The notes beneath the pieces were generated by a model, which worked only from the letters and a program-made list of their open reading frames with translations, searched no databases and was not told where the DNA came from. This document shows, one piece after another, positions 44,701-58,999 of a stretch of DNA of 64,000 nucleotides. The position numbers were made by a program, and so were the translations under genes. Position 1 is the stretch's first letter; each line of letters begins with the position of its first letter. This DNA is from Halisarca cf. caerulea (lineage: Eukaryota > Porifera > Demospongiae > Chondrillida > Halisarcidae): contig CAUJGJ010000135.1 in assembly GCA_963170055.1 (NCBI GenBank), forward strand, positions 205,001 to 269,000, written 5' to 3'.

Positions 44701-45670
44701 CTACACAAATACGCCCACAGATCTTCTTAGAAACTTAATGTGTGTCCACTGGGAATGTGCGTGGTGCTAGTGCTTAGCATTGGTATTAGCACCAGCATAT
44801 CCAACACTACACACATACGCTTGCAGCACTTCAAAAACTTCATGTGTGTCCACTGGGAATATGCGTGGTGTTAGTTCCAAATATTGGTATTAGCACCAGC
44901 ATATCCTACACTACACAAATGCGTTCACAGCAATTCAAAAACTTGATGGGTGTCCACTGGGAATGTGGGTGGTGCTAGTGCCAAATATTGGTATTAGCAC
45001 AAGCATATCAAACACTACAGAAATACACCCACAGTACTTATGAAATTTCATGTGTGTCAACTAGGAATGTGCGTGGTGTTAGTGCCAAATATTGGTATTA
45101 GCACCAGCATATCCAACATTACACAAATACACCAACAGTACTTATGAAATTTCATGTGTGTCAACTAAGAATGTGCGTGGTGCTAGTGCCAAATATTGGT
45201 ATTAGCACCAGCATATCCAACACTACACAAATGCGCCCAAAGCACTTCAGTAACTTCATGTGTGTCCACTGGGAATGTGCGTGGTGCTAGTGCCAAATAT
45301 TAGTCTTAGCACCAGCATATCCAACACTACACAAATACGCTCACAGTACTTCAGAAACTTCATGTGTGTCCACTGGGAATGTGCGTGGTGCTAGTGCCAA
45401 ATATTGGTATTAGCACCACCATATCCAACACTATACAAATACGCCCACAGCACTTAATAAACTTTATGTATGTCCACTGGGAATGTGCGTGGTGCTAGTG
45501 CTAAATATTGGTATTAGCACCAGTATATTCCACATTGTACAAAAACGCCCACAGCACTTCAGACACTTCATGTGTGTCAATTGGGAATGTGCATGGTGCT
45601 ATTACCAAATATTGGTATTAGCACCAGCATATCCAACACTACATAAATACACCCACTACACTTCGTAAAC
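41745..45670 (+). repeat. Higher-order repeat of 1,869 bp (18 monomers)
   Basis: Identical or nearly identical monomer strings recur at exactly 1,869 bp: 41745, 43614 and 45483; 42249 and 44118; 42651 and 44520. 1,869 is 18 x 104 minus 3, and the deficit comes from shared short deletions inside the unit. Confidence 0.9.
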
Positions 45671-47127
45671 TTCATGTGTGTCCACTGGGAATGTGCGTGG
45701 TGCTAGTGCAAAATTTTGGTGTTAGCACCAGTATATCCAACACTACACAAATACACCCACAGATCTTAGAAACTTAATATGTGTCCACTGGGAATATGCG
45801 TGGTGCTAGTGCCAAATATTGGTATTAGCACCAGCACATCCAACACTACATAAATATACCCACTACACTTCGTAAACTTCATGTGTGTCCACTGGGAATG
45901 TGCGTGTTGCTAGTGCTTAACATTGGTATTAGCACCAGCATATCCAACACTACACACATACGCCCGCAGCACTTCAGAAACTTCATGTGTGTCCACTGGG
46001 AATATGCGTGGTGTTAGTTCCAAATATTGGTATTAGCACCAGCATATCCAACACTACACAAATACGCCAACAGCACTTCATAAACTTCATGTGTGTCCAC
46101 TGGGAATGTGCGTGGTGCTAGTGCCAAATATTAGTCTGAGCACCAGCATATCCAACACTACACAAATACGCCCACTGTGCTTCAGAAACTTTATGTGTGT
46201 CCACTGGGAATGTGCGTGGTGCTAGTGCTAAATATTGGTATTAGCACCAGTATATCCAACACTGCACAAATACGCCTACAGCACTTAAACTATATGTATG
46301 TCCACTGGGAATGTGCGTGGTGCTTGTGCCAAATATTGGTATTAGTACCAGTATATCCCACATTGCTCAAAAACGCCCACAGCACTTGAGACACTTCAAA
46401 TGTGTTAATTGGGAATGTGCGTGGTGCTATTACCAAATATTTTTATTAGCACCAGCATATACAACATTACACAAATACGCTCAAAGCACTTCAGAAACTT
46501 CATGTGTGTCCACCGGGAATGTGCGTGGTGTTAGTGCCAAATATTGGTCTTAGCACCAGCATATTCAACACTACACAAATACGCCCACAGATCTTCAGAA
46601 ACTTCATGTGTGTCCACTGGGAATGTGCGTGGTGCTAGTGTCAAATATTGGTATTAGCACCAGCATATCCAACACTACATAAATACACCCACTACACTTC
46701 GTAAACTTCATGTGTGTCCACTGGGAGTGTGCATGGTGCTAGTGCCAATTATTAGCCTTAGCACCAGCATATCCAACACTACACAAATACGCTCACAGTA
46801 CTTCAGAAACTTCATGTGTGTCCACTGGGAATGTGCGTGGTGCTAGTGCCAAATATTAGTCTTAACACCAGCATATCCAACACTACACAAAAACGCCCAC
46901 AGCACTTCAGTAACTTCATGTGTGTCCACTGGGAATGTGCATGGTGCTAGTGCCAAATATTAGTCTTAGCACCAGCATATCCAACACTACACAAATACGC
47001 TCACAGTACTTCAGAAACTTCATGTGTGTCCACTGCGAATGTGCGTGGTGCTAGTGCTAAATATTGGTATTAGCACCAGCATATCCAACACTACACAAAT
47101 ACGCCCACAGCACTTCAGGAACTTCAT

Positions 47128-49411
47128 GTGTGTCCACTGGGAATGTGCGTTGTGCTAGTGCCAAATATTAGTCTTAACACCAGCATATCCAACACTACAC
47201 AAATACGCTCACAGTACTTTAGAAACTTTATGTGTCCACTGGGAATGTGTGTGGTGTTACTGCTAAATATTGGTATTAGCACCAGCATATCCAACACTAC
47301 ACACATACACCCACAGTACTTATGAAATTTCATGTGTGTCAACTAGGAATGTGTGTGTTGCTAGTACCAAATATTGGTCTTAGAACCAGCATATCCAACA
47401 CTACACAAATATTCTCACAGCTCTTCAGAAACTTCATGTGTGTCCACTGGGAATGTGCGTGGTGCTAGTGCTAAATATTGGTACTAGCACCAGCTTATCC
47501 AACACTACACAAATACACTTACAGTACTTATGAAAATTCATGTGTGTCTACTAGGAATATGCGTGGTGCTAGTGCCAAATATTGGTATTAGCACAAGTAT
47601 CCAACACTACATACATACACCCACTACACTTCGTAAACTTCATGTGTGTCCACTGGGAATGTGCGTGGTGCTAGTGCAAAATTTTTGTTTTAGCACCAGT
47701 ATATTCAACACTACACAAATACGCCCACAGATCTTCTTAGAAACTTAATGTGTGTCCACTGGGAATGTGCGTGGTGCTAGTGCTTAGCATTGGTATTAGC
47801 ACCAGCATATCCAACACTACACACATACGCTTGCAGCACTTCAAAAACTTCATGTGTGTCCACTGGGAATATGCGTGGTGTTAGTTCCAAATATTGGTAT
47901 TAGCACCAGCATATCCTACACTACACAAATGCATTCACAGCAATTCAAAAACTTGATGGGTGTCCACTGGGAATGTGGGTGGTGCTAGTGCCAAATATTG
48001 GTATTAGCACAAGCATATCAAACACTACAGAAATACACCCACAGTACTTATGAAATTTCATGTGTGTCAACTAGGAATGTGCGTGGTGTTAGTGCCAAAT
48101 ATTGGTATTAGCACCAGCATATCCAACATTACACAAATACACCCACAGTACTTATGAAATTTCATGTGTGTCAACTAGGAATGTGCGTGGTGCTAGTGCC
48201 AAATATTGGTATTAGCACCAGCATATCCAACACTACACAAATGCGCCCAAAGCACTTCAGTAACTTCATGTGTGTCCACTGGGAATGTGCGTGGTGCTAG
48301 TGCCAAATATTAGTCTTAACACCAGCATATCCAACACTACACAAATACGCTCACAGTACTTTAGAAACTTTATGTGTCCACTGGGAATGTGTGTGGTGTT
48401 ACTGCTAAATATTGGTATTAGCACCAGCATATCCAACACTACACACATACACCCACAGTACTTATGAAATTTCATGTGTGTCAACTAGGAATGTGTGTGT
48501 TGCTAGTACCAAATATTGGTCTTAGAACCAGCATATCCAACACTACACAAATATTCTCACAGCTCTTCAGAAACTTCATGTGTGTCCACTGGGAATGTGC
48601 GTGGTGCTAGTGCTAAATATTGGTACTAGCACCAGCTTATCCAACACTACACAAATACACTTACAGTACTTATGAAAATTCATGTGTGTCTACTAGGAAT
48701 ATGCGTGGTGCTAGTGCCAAATATTGGTATTAGCACAAGTATCCAACACTACATACATACACCCACTACACTTCGTAAACTTCATGTGTGTCCACTGGGA
48801 ATGTGCGTGGTGCTAGTGCAAAATTTTTGTTTTAGCACCAGTATATTCAACACTACACAAATACGCCCACAGATCTTCTTAGAAACTTAATGTGTGTCCA
48901 CTGGGAATGTGCGTGGTGCTAGTGCTTAGCATTGGTATTAGCACCAGCATATCCAACACTACACACATACGCTTGCAGCACTTCAAAAACTTCATGTGTG
49001 TCCACTGGGAATATGCGTGGTGTTAGTTCCAAATATTGGTATTAGCACCAGCATATCCTACACTACACAAATGCATTCACAGCAATTCAAAAACTTGATG
49101 GGTGTCCACTGGGAATGTGGGTGGTGCTAGTGCCAAATATTGGTATTAGCACAAGCATATCAAACACTACAGAAATACACCCACAGTACTTATGAAATTT
49201 CATGTGTGTCAACTAGGAATGTGCGTGGTGTTAGTGCCAAATATTGGTATTAGCACCAGCATATCCAACATTACACAAATACACCCACAGTACTTATGAA
49301 ATTTCATGTGTGTCAACTAGGAATGTGCGTGGTGCTAGTGCCAAATATTGGTATTAGCACCAGCATATCCAACACTACACAAATGCGCCCAAAGCACTTC
49401 AGTAACTTCAT
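47128..49411 (+). repeat. Higher-order repeat of 1,142 bp (11 monomers)
   Basis: The strings starting at 47128 and 47530 recur at 48270 and 48672. 1,142 is 11 x 104 minus 2. It shares monomers with the 1,869-bp unit, so it looks like a shortened derivative. Confidence 0.88.
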
Positions 49412-52400
49412 GTGTGTCCACTGGGAATGTGCGTGGTGCTAGTGCCAAATATTAGTCTTAGCACCAGCATATCCAACACTACACAAATGCGCCCACAGCA
49501 CTTCAGACACTTCATGTGTGTCAATTGGGAATGTGCATGGTGCTATTACCAAATATTTTTATTAGCACCAGCATATCCAACACTACATAAATACACCCAC
49601 TACACTTCGTAAACTTCATGTGTGTCCACTGGGAATGTGCGTGGTGCTAGTGCAAAATTTTGGTGTTAGCACCAGTATATCCAACACTACAGAAATACGC
49701 CCACAGATCTTAGAAACTTAATGTGTGTCCACTGGGAATATGCGTGGTGCTAGTGCCAAATATTGGTATTAGCACTAGCACATCCAACACTACATAAATA
49801 TACCCACTACACTTCGTAAACTTCATGTGTGTCCACTGGGAATGTGCGTGGTGCTAGTGCTTAACATTGGTATTAGCACCAGCATATCCAACACTACACA
49901 AATACGCCCACAGCACTTAATAAACTTTATGTATGTCCACTGGGAATGTGCGTGGTGCTAGTGCCAAATATTAGTCTGAGCACCAGCATATCCAACACTA
50001 CACAAATACGCCCACTGTGCTTCAGAAACTTTATGTGTGTCCACTGAGAATGTGCGTGGTGCTAGTGCTAAATATTGGTATTAGCACCAGCATATCCAAC
50101 ACTGCACAAATACGCCTACAGCACTTAAATTATATGTATGTCCACTGGGAATGTGCGTGGTGCTTGTGCCAAATATTGGTATTAGTACCAGTATATCCCA
50201 CATTGCTCAAAAACGCCCACAGCACTTGAGACACTTGTTAATTGGGAATGTTAATTGGGAATGTGCGTGGTGCTATTACAAAATATTTTTATTAGCACCA
50301 GTATATCCAACATTACACAAATACGCTCAAAGCACTTCAGAACCTTCATGTGTGTCCACCGGGAATGTGCATGGTGTTAGTGCCAAATATTGGTCTTAGC
50401 ACCAGTATATTCAACACTACACATATACGCTCACAGTACTTCAGAAACCTCATGTGTGTCCACTGGGAATGTGCGTGGTGCTAGTGCCAAATATTGGTAT
50501 TAGCACCAGCATATCCAACACTACATAAATACACCCACTACACTTCGTAAACTTCATGTGTGTCCACTGGGAATGTGCATGGTGCTAGTGCAATATTTTT
50601 GTGTTAGCACCAGTATATCCAACACTACACAAATACGCCCACAGATCTTCTTAGAAACTTAATGTGTGTCCACTGGGAATGTGCGTGGTGCTAGTGCTTA
50701 ACATTGGTATTAGCACCAGCATATCCAACACTACACAAATACGCTCACAGTACTTCAGAAACTTCATGTGTGTCCACTGGGAATGTGCGTGGTGCTATTG
50801 CTAAATATTTGTATTAGCACCAGCATATCCAACACTACACAAATATTCTCACAGCACTTCAGAAACTTCATGTGTTTCCACTGGGAATGTGCGTGGTGCT
50901 AGTGCTAAACATTGGTATTAACACCAGCATATCCAACACTACACAAATACACTTACAGTACTTATGAAAATTCATGTGTGTCTACTAGGAATGTGCGTGG
51001 TGTTAGTGCCAAATATTGGTATTAGCACCAGCATATCCAACACTACACAAATACGCCCACAGTACTTATGAAATTTCGTGTGTGTCTACTAGGAATGTGT
51101 GTGGTGTTAGTGCCAAATATTTGTATTAGCACTAGCATATCCAGCACTACACAAAAACGCCCACAGCACTACAGTAACTTCATGTGTGTCCACTGGGATT
51201 GTGCATGGTGTTAGTGCCAAGTATTAGTCTTACCACAAGCATATCCAACACTACGCAAATACGCCCACAGTTCTTATGAAATTTCATGTGTGTCTACTAG
51301 GAATGTGCGTGGTGCTAGTGCCAAATATTGGTATTAGCACGAGCTAATGCAACTCTACACAAATACGCTCACAGATCTTTAGAAACTTCATGTGTGTCAA
51401 TTGGGAATGTGCGTGGTGCTATTACCAAATATTGGTATTAGCACCAGCATATCCAACACTACTCAAATGCACTCACAGCAATTCAAAAACTTCATGTGTG
51501 TCCACTGGGAATGTGGGTGGTGCTAATGCCAAATATTGGTATTAACAAAAGCATATCCAACACTACACAAATACGCCCACAGTACTTATGAAATTTCATG
51601 TGTGTCTACTAGGAATGTGCGTGGTGCTAGTGCCAAATATTGGTATTAGCACGAGCTAATGCAACTCTACACAAATACGCTCACAGATCTTTAGAAACTT
51701 CATGTGTGTCAATTGGGAATGTGCGTGGTGCTAGTGCCAAATATTGGTATTAGCACCAGCATATCCAGCACTACACAAAAACGCCCACAGCACTTCAGTA
51801 ACTTCATGTGTGTCCACTGGGAATGTGCATGGTGCTAGTGCCAAATATTCGTCTTAGCACCAGCATCTCCAACACTACACAAATACGCTCAAAGTACTTC
51901 ACAACCTTCATGTGTGTCCACTGGGAATGTGCGTGGTGCTAGTGCTAAGTATTGGTATTAACACCAGCATATCCAACACTACACAAATACACTTACAGTA
52001 CTTATGAAAATTCATGTGTGTCTACTAGGAATGTGCGTGGTGTTAGTGCCAAATATTGGTATTAGCACCAGCATATCCAACACTACACAAATACGCCCAC
52101 ATTACTTATGAAATTTCGTGTGTGTCTACTAGGAATGTGTGTGGTGTTAGTGCCTAATATTTGTATTAGTACCAGCATATCCAGCACTACACAAAAACGC
52201 CCACAGCACTACAGTAACTTCATGTGTGTCCACTGGGAATGTGCATGGTGTTAGTGTCAAGTATTAGTCTTAGCACAAGCATATCCAACACTACGCAAAT
52301 ACGCCCACAGTTCTTATGAAATTTCATGTGTGTCTACTAGGAATGTGCGTGGTGCTAGTGCCAAATATTGGTATTAGCACGAGCTAATGCAACTCTACAC

Positions 52401-55400
52401 AAATACGCTCACAGATCTTTAGAAACTTCATGTGTGTCAATTGGGAATGTGCGTGGTGCTATTACCAAATATTGGTATTAGCACCAGCATATCCAACACT
52501 ACTCAAATGCACTCACAGCAATTCAAAAACTTCATGTGTGCCCACTGGGAATGTGGGTGGTGCTAATGCCAAATATTGGTATTAGCAAAAGCATATCCAA
52601 CAATACACAAATACGCCCACAGTACTTATGAAATTTCATGTGTGTCTACTAGGAATGTGCGTGGTGCTAGTGCCAAATATTGGTATTAGCACGAGCTAAT
52701 GCAACTCTACACAAATACGCTCACAGATCCTTAGAAACTTCATGTGTGTCAATTGGGAATGTGCGTGGTGCTAGTGCCAAATATTGGTATTAGCACCAGC
52801 ATATCCAGCACTACACAAAAACGCCCACAGCACTTCAGTAACTTTATGTGTGTCCACTGGGAATGTGCATGGTGCTAGTGCCAAATATTCGTCTTAGCAC
52901 CAGCATCTCCAACACTACACAAATACGCTCAAAGTACTTCACAACCTTCATGTGTGTCCACTGGGAATGTGCGTGGTGCTAGTGCTAAATATTGGTATTA
53001 ACACCAGCATATCCAACACTACACAAATACGCCCACAGTACTTATGAAATTTCGTGTGTGTCTACTAGGAATGTGTGTGGTGTTAGTGCCAAATATTTGT
53101 ATTAGCACCAGCATATCCAGCACTACACAAAAACGCCCACAGCACTACAGTAACTTCATGTGTGTCCACTGGGAATGTGCATGGTGTTAGTGCCAAGTAT
53201 TAGTCTTAGCACAAGCATATCCAACACTACGCAAATGCACTCACAGCAATTCAAAAACTTCATGTGTGTCCACTGGGAATGTGGGTGGTGCTAATGCCAA
53301 ATATTGGTATTAGCAAAAGCATATCCAACACTACACAAATACGCCCACAGTACTTATGAAATTTCATGTGTGTCTACTAGGAATGTGCGTGGTGCTAGTG
53401 CCAAATATTGGTATTAGCACGAGCTAATGCAACTCTACACAAATACGCTCACAGATCTTTAGAAACTTCATGTGTGTCAATTGGGAATGTGCGTGGTGCT
53501 AGTGCCAAATATTGGTATTAGCACCAGCATATCCAGCACTACACAAAAACGCCCACAGCACTTCAGTAACTTCATGTGTGTCCACTGGGAATGTGCATGG
53601 TGCTAGTGCCAAATATTCGTCTTAGCACCAGCATCTCCAACACTACACAAATACGCTCAAAGTACTTCACAACCTTCATGTGTGTCCACTGGGAATGTGC
53701 GTGGTGCTAGTGCTAAATATTGGTATTAACACCAGCATATCCAACACTACACAAATACGCCCACAGTACTTATGAAATTTCGTGTGTGTCTACTAGGAAT
53801 GTGTGTGGTGTTATTGCCAAATACTTGTATTAGCACCAGCATATCCAGCACTACACAAAAACGCCCACAGCACTACAGTAACTTCATGTGTGTCCACTGG
53901 GAATGTGCATGGTGTTAGTTCCAAGTATTAGTCTTAGCACAAGCATATCCAACACTACGCAAATACGCCCACAGTTCTTATGAAATTTCATGTGTGTCTA
54001 CTAGGAATGTGCGTGGTGCTAGTGCCAAATATTGGTATTAGCACGAGCTAATGCAACTCTACACAAATACGCTCACAGATCTTTAGAAACTTCATGTGTG
54101 TCAATTGGGAATATGCGTGGTGTTAGTGCTAAATATTGGTATTAGCACCAGCATATCCAACACTACACACATACACCCACAGTACTGATGAAATTTCATG
54201 TGTGTCAACTAGGAAGGTGCGTGGTGCTAGTGCCAAATATTGGTATTAGCACCAGCATATGCAACACTACACAAATACACTTACAGTACTTATGAAAATT
54301 CATGTGTATCTACTAGGAATGTGCGTGGTGCTAGTGCCAAATATTGGTATTAGCAAAAGCATATCCAACACTACACAAATACGCCCACAGTACTTATGAA
54401 ATTTCGTGTGTGTCTACTAGGAATGTGCGTGGTGTTAGTGCAAAATATTTGTGTTAGCACCAGCATATCCAGCACTGCACAAAAACGCCCACAGCACTAC
54501 AGTAACTTCATGTGTGTCCACTGCGAATGTGCATGTTGTTAGTGCCAAATATTAGTGTTAGCACTGGCATATCCAACACTACACAAATACGCTCAAAGTA
54601 CTTCAGAAACTTCATGTGTGTCCACTGGGAATGTGCGTTGTGCTAGTGCAAAATATTAGTCTTAACACCAGCATATCCAACACTACACAAATACGCTCAC
54701 AGTACTTCAGAAACTTCATGTGTGTCCACTGGGAATATGCGTGGTGTTAGTGCTAAATATTGGTATTAGCACTAGCATATCCAACACTACACACATACAC
54801 CCACAGTACTGATGAAATTTCATGTGTGTCAACTAGGAAGTTGCGTGGTGCTAGTGCCAAATATTGGTATTAGCACCAGCATATCCAACACTACACAAAT
54901 ATTCTCACAGCACTTCAGAAACTTCATGTGTGTCCACTGGGAATGTGCGTGGTGCTAATGCTAAATATTGGTATTAGCACCAGCATATCCAACACTACAC
55001 AAAAACACTTACAGTACTTATGAAAATTCATGTGTGTCTACTAGGAATGTGCGTGGTGCTAGTGCCAAATATTGGTATTAGCAAAAGCATATCCAACACT
55101 ACACAAATACGCCCACAGTACTTATGAAATTTCGTGTGTGTCTACTAGGAATGTGCGTGGTGTTAGTGCCAAATATTTGTATTAGCACCAGCATATCCAG
55201 CACTGCACAAAAACGCCCACAGCACTACAGTAACTTCATGTGTGTCCACTGGGAATGTGCATGGTGTTAGTGCCAAATATTAGTGTTAGCACTAGCATAT
55301 CCAACACTACACAAATACGCTCACAGTACTTCAGAAACTTCATGTGTGTCCACTGGGAATGTGGGTGGTTCTAGTGCTAAATATTGGTATTAGCACCAGC

Positions 55401-58400
55401 ATATCCAACACTACACACATACACCCACAGTACTTATGAAATTTCATGTGTGTCAGCTAGGAATGTGTGTGTTGCTAGTACCAAATATTGGTCTTAGCAC
55501 CAGCATATCCAACACTACACAAATATTCTCACAGCACTTCAGAAACTTCATGTGTGTCCACTGGGAATGTGCGTGGTGCTAATGCTAAATATTGGTATTA
55601 GCACCAGCATATCCAACACTACACAAATACACTTACAGTACTTATGAAAATTCATGTGTGTCTACTAGGAATGTGCGTGGTGCTAGTGCTAAATATTGGT
55701 ATTAGCACCAGCATATCCAACACTGCACAAATACGCCCACAGTACTTATGAAATTTCGTGTGTGTCTACTAGGAATGTGTGTGGTGTTAGTGCCAAATAT
55801 TTGTATTAGCACCAGCATATCCAGCACTACACAAAAACGCCCACAGCACTACAGTAACTTCATGTGTGTCCACTGGGAATGTGCATGGTGTTAGTGCCAA
55901 GTATTAGTCTTAGCACAAGCATATCCAACACTACGCAAATACGCCCACAGTTCTTATGAAATTTCATGTGTGTCTACTAGGAATGTGCGTGGTGCTAGTG
56001 CCAAATATTGGTATTAGCACGAGCTAATGCAACTCTACACAAATACGCTCACAGATCTTTAGAAACTTCATGTGTGTCAATTGGGAATGTGCGTGGTGCT
56101 AGTGCCAAATATTGGTATTAGCACCAGCATATCCAGCACTACACAAAAACGCCCACAGCACTTCAGTAACTTTATGTGTGTCCACTGGGAATTTGGGTGG
56201 TGGTAGTGCCAAATATTGGTATTAGCACAAGCATATGCAACACTACACAAATACGCCCACAGTACTTATGAAATTTCATGTGTGTCTACTAGAAATATGC
56301 GTGGTGCTAGTGCCAAATATTGATAATAGCACGAGCTAATGCAACTCTACACAAATACGCTCACAGATCTTTAGAAACTTCATGTGTGTCAATTGGGAAT
56401 GTGCGTGGTGCTAGTGCTAAATATTGGTATTAGCACCAGCATATCCAACACTACACAAATACGCCCACAGCACTTCAGTAACTTCATGTGTGTCCACTGG
56501 GAATGTGCATGGTGCTAGTGCCAAATATTGGTATTAGCACCAGCATCTCCAACACTACACAAATACGCTCAAAGTACTTCACAACCTTCATGTGTGTCCA
56601 CTGGGAATGTGCGTGGTGCTAGTGCTAAATATTGGTATTAACACCAGCATATCCAACACTACACAAATACGCCCACAGTACTTATGAAATTTCGTGTGTG
56701 TCTACTAGGAATGTGCGTGGTGTTAGTGCCAAATATTTGTATTAGCACCAGCATATCCAACACTACACAAAAACGCCCACAGCACTACAGTAACTTCATG
56801 TGTGTCCACTGGGAATGTGCATGGTGTTAGTGCCAAGTATTAGTCTTAGCACAAGCATATCCAACACTACGCAAATATGCCCACAGTTCTTATGAAATTT
56901 CATGTGTGTCTACTAGGAATGTGCGTGGTGCTAGTGCCAAATATTGGTATTAGCACGAGCTAATGCAACTCTACACAAATACGCTCACAGATCTTTAGAA
57001 ACTTCATGTGTGTCAATTGGGAATGTGCGTGGTGCTAGTGCCAAATATTGGTATTAGCACCAGCATATCCAGCACTACACAAAAACGCCCACAGCACTTC
57101 AGTAACTTCATGTGTGTCCACTGGGAATGTGCATGGTGCTAGTGCCAAATATTCGTCTTAGCACCAGCATCTCCAACACTACACAAATACGCTCAAAGTA
57201 CTTCACAACCTTCATGTGTGTCCACTGGGAATGTGCGTGGTGCCAGTGCTAAATATTGGTATTAGCACCAGCATATCCAACACTACACAAATACGCCCAC
57301 AGTACTTATGAAATTTCGTGTGTGTCTACTAGGAATGTGTGTGGTGTTAGTGCCAAATATTTGTATTAGCACCAGCATATCCAGCACTACACAAAAACGC
57401 CCACAGCACTACAGTAACTTCATGTGTGTCCACTGGGAATGTGCATGGTGTTAGTGCCAAGTATTAGTCTTAGCACAAGCATATCCAACACTACGCAAAT
57501 ACGCCCACAGTTCTTATGAAATTTCATGTGTGTCTACTAGGAATGTGCGTGGTGCTAGTGCCAAATATTGGTATTAGCACGAGCTAATGCAACTCTACAC
57601 AAATACGCTCACAGATCTTTAGAAACTTCATGTGTGTCATTTGGGAATGTGCGTGGTGCTAGTGCCAAATATTGGTATTAGCACCAGCATATCCAGCACT
57701 ACACAAAAACGCCCACAGCACTTCAGTAACTTCATGTGTGTCCACTGGGAATGTGCATGGTGCTAGTGCCAAATATTCGTCTTAGCACCAGCATCTCCAA
57801 CACTACACAAATACGCTCAAAGTACTTCACAACCTTCATGTGTGTCCACTGGGAATGTGCGTGGTGCTAGTGCTAAATATTGATATTAGCACCACCATAT
57901 CCAACACTACACAAATACGCCCACAGCACTTCAGGAACTTAATGTGTGTCCACTGGGAATGTGCGTTGTGCTAGTGCCAAATATTAGTCTTAACACCAGC
58001 ATATCCAACACTACACAAATACTCTCACAGTACTTCAGAAACTTCATGTGTGTCCACTGGGAATATGCGTGGTGTTAGTGCTAAATATTGGTATTAGCAC
58101 CAGCATATCCAACACTACACACATACACCCACAGTACTGATGAAATTTCATGTGTGTCAACTAGGAAGGTGCGTGGTGCTAGTGCCAAATATTGGTATTA
58201 GCACCAGCATATCCAACACTACACAAATACACTTACAGTACTTATGAAAATTCATGTGTGTCTACTAGGAATGTGCGTGGTGCTAGTGCCAAATATTTGT
58301 GTTAGCACCAGCATATCCAGCACTGCACAAAAACGCCCACAGCACTACAGTAACTTCATGTGTGTCCACTGGGAATGTGCATGGTGTTAGTGCCAAATAT

Positions 58401-58999
58401 TAGTGTTAGCACTAGCATATCCAACACTACACAAATACGCTCACAGTACTTCAGAAACTTCATGTGTGTCCACTGGGAATGTGCGTGGTGCTAGTGCTAA
58501 ATATTGGTATTAGCACCAGCATATCCAACACTACACAAATACGCCCACAGCACTTCAGGAACTTAATGTGTGTCCACTGGGAATGTGCGTTGTGCTAGTG
58601 CCAAATATTAGTCTTAACACCAGCATATCCAACACTACACAAATACGCTCACAGTACTTCAGAAACTTCATGTGTGTCCACTGGGAATATGCGTGGTGTT
58701 AGTGCTAAATATTGGTATTAGCACTAGCATATCCAACACTACACACATACACCCACAGTACTGATGAAATTTCATGTGTGTCAACTAGGAAGGTGCGTGG
58801 TGCTAGTGCCAAATATTGGTATTAGCACCAGCATATCCAACACTACACAAATATTCTCACAGCACTTCAGAAACTTCATGTGTGTCCACTGGGAATGTGC
58901 GTGGTGCTAATGCTAAATATTGGTATTAGCACCAGCATATCCAACACTACACAAATACGCCCACAGTACTTATGAAATTTCGTGTGTGTCTACTAGGAA

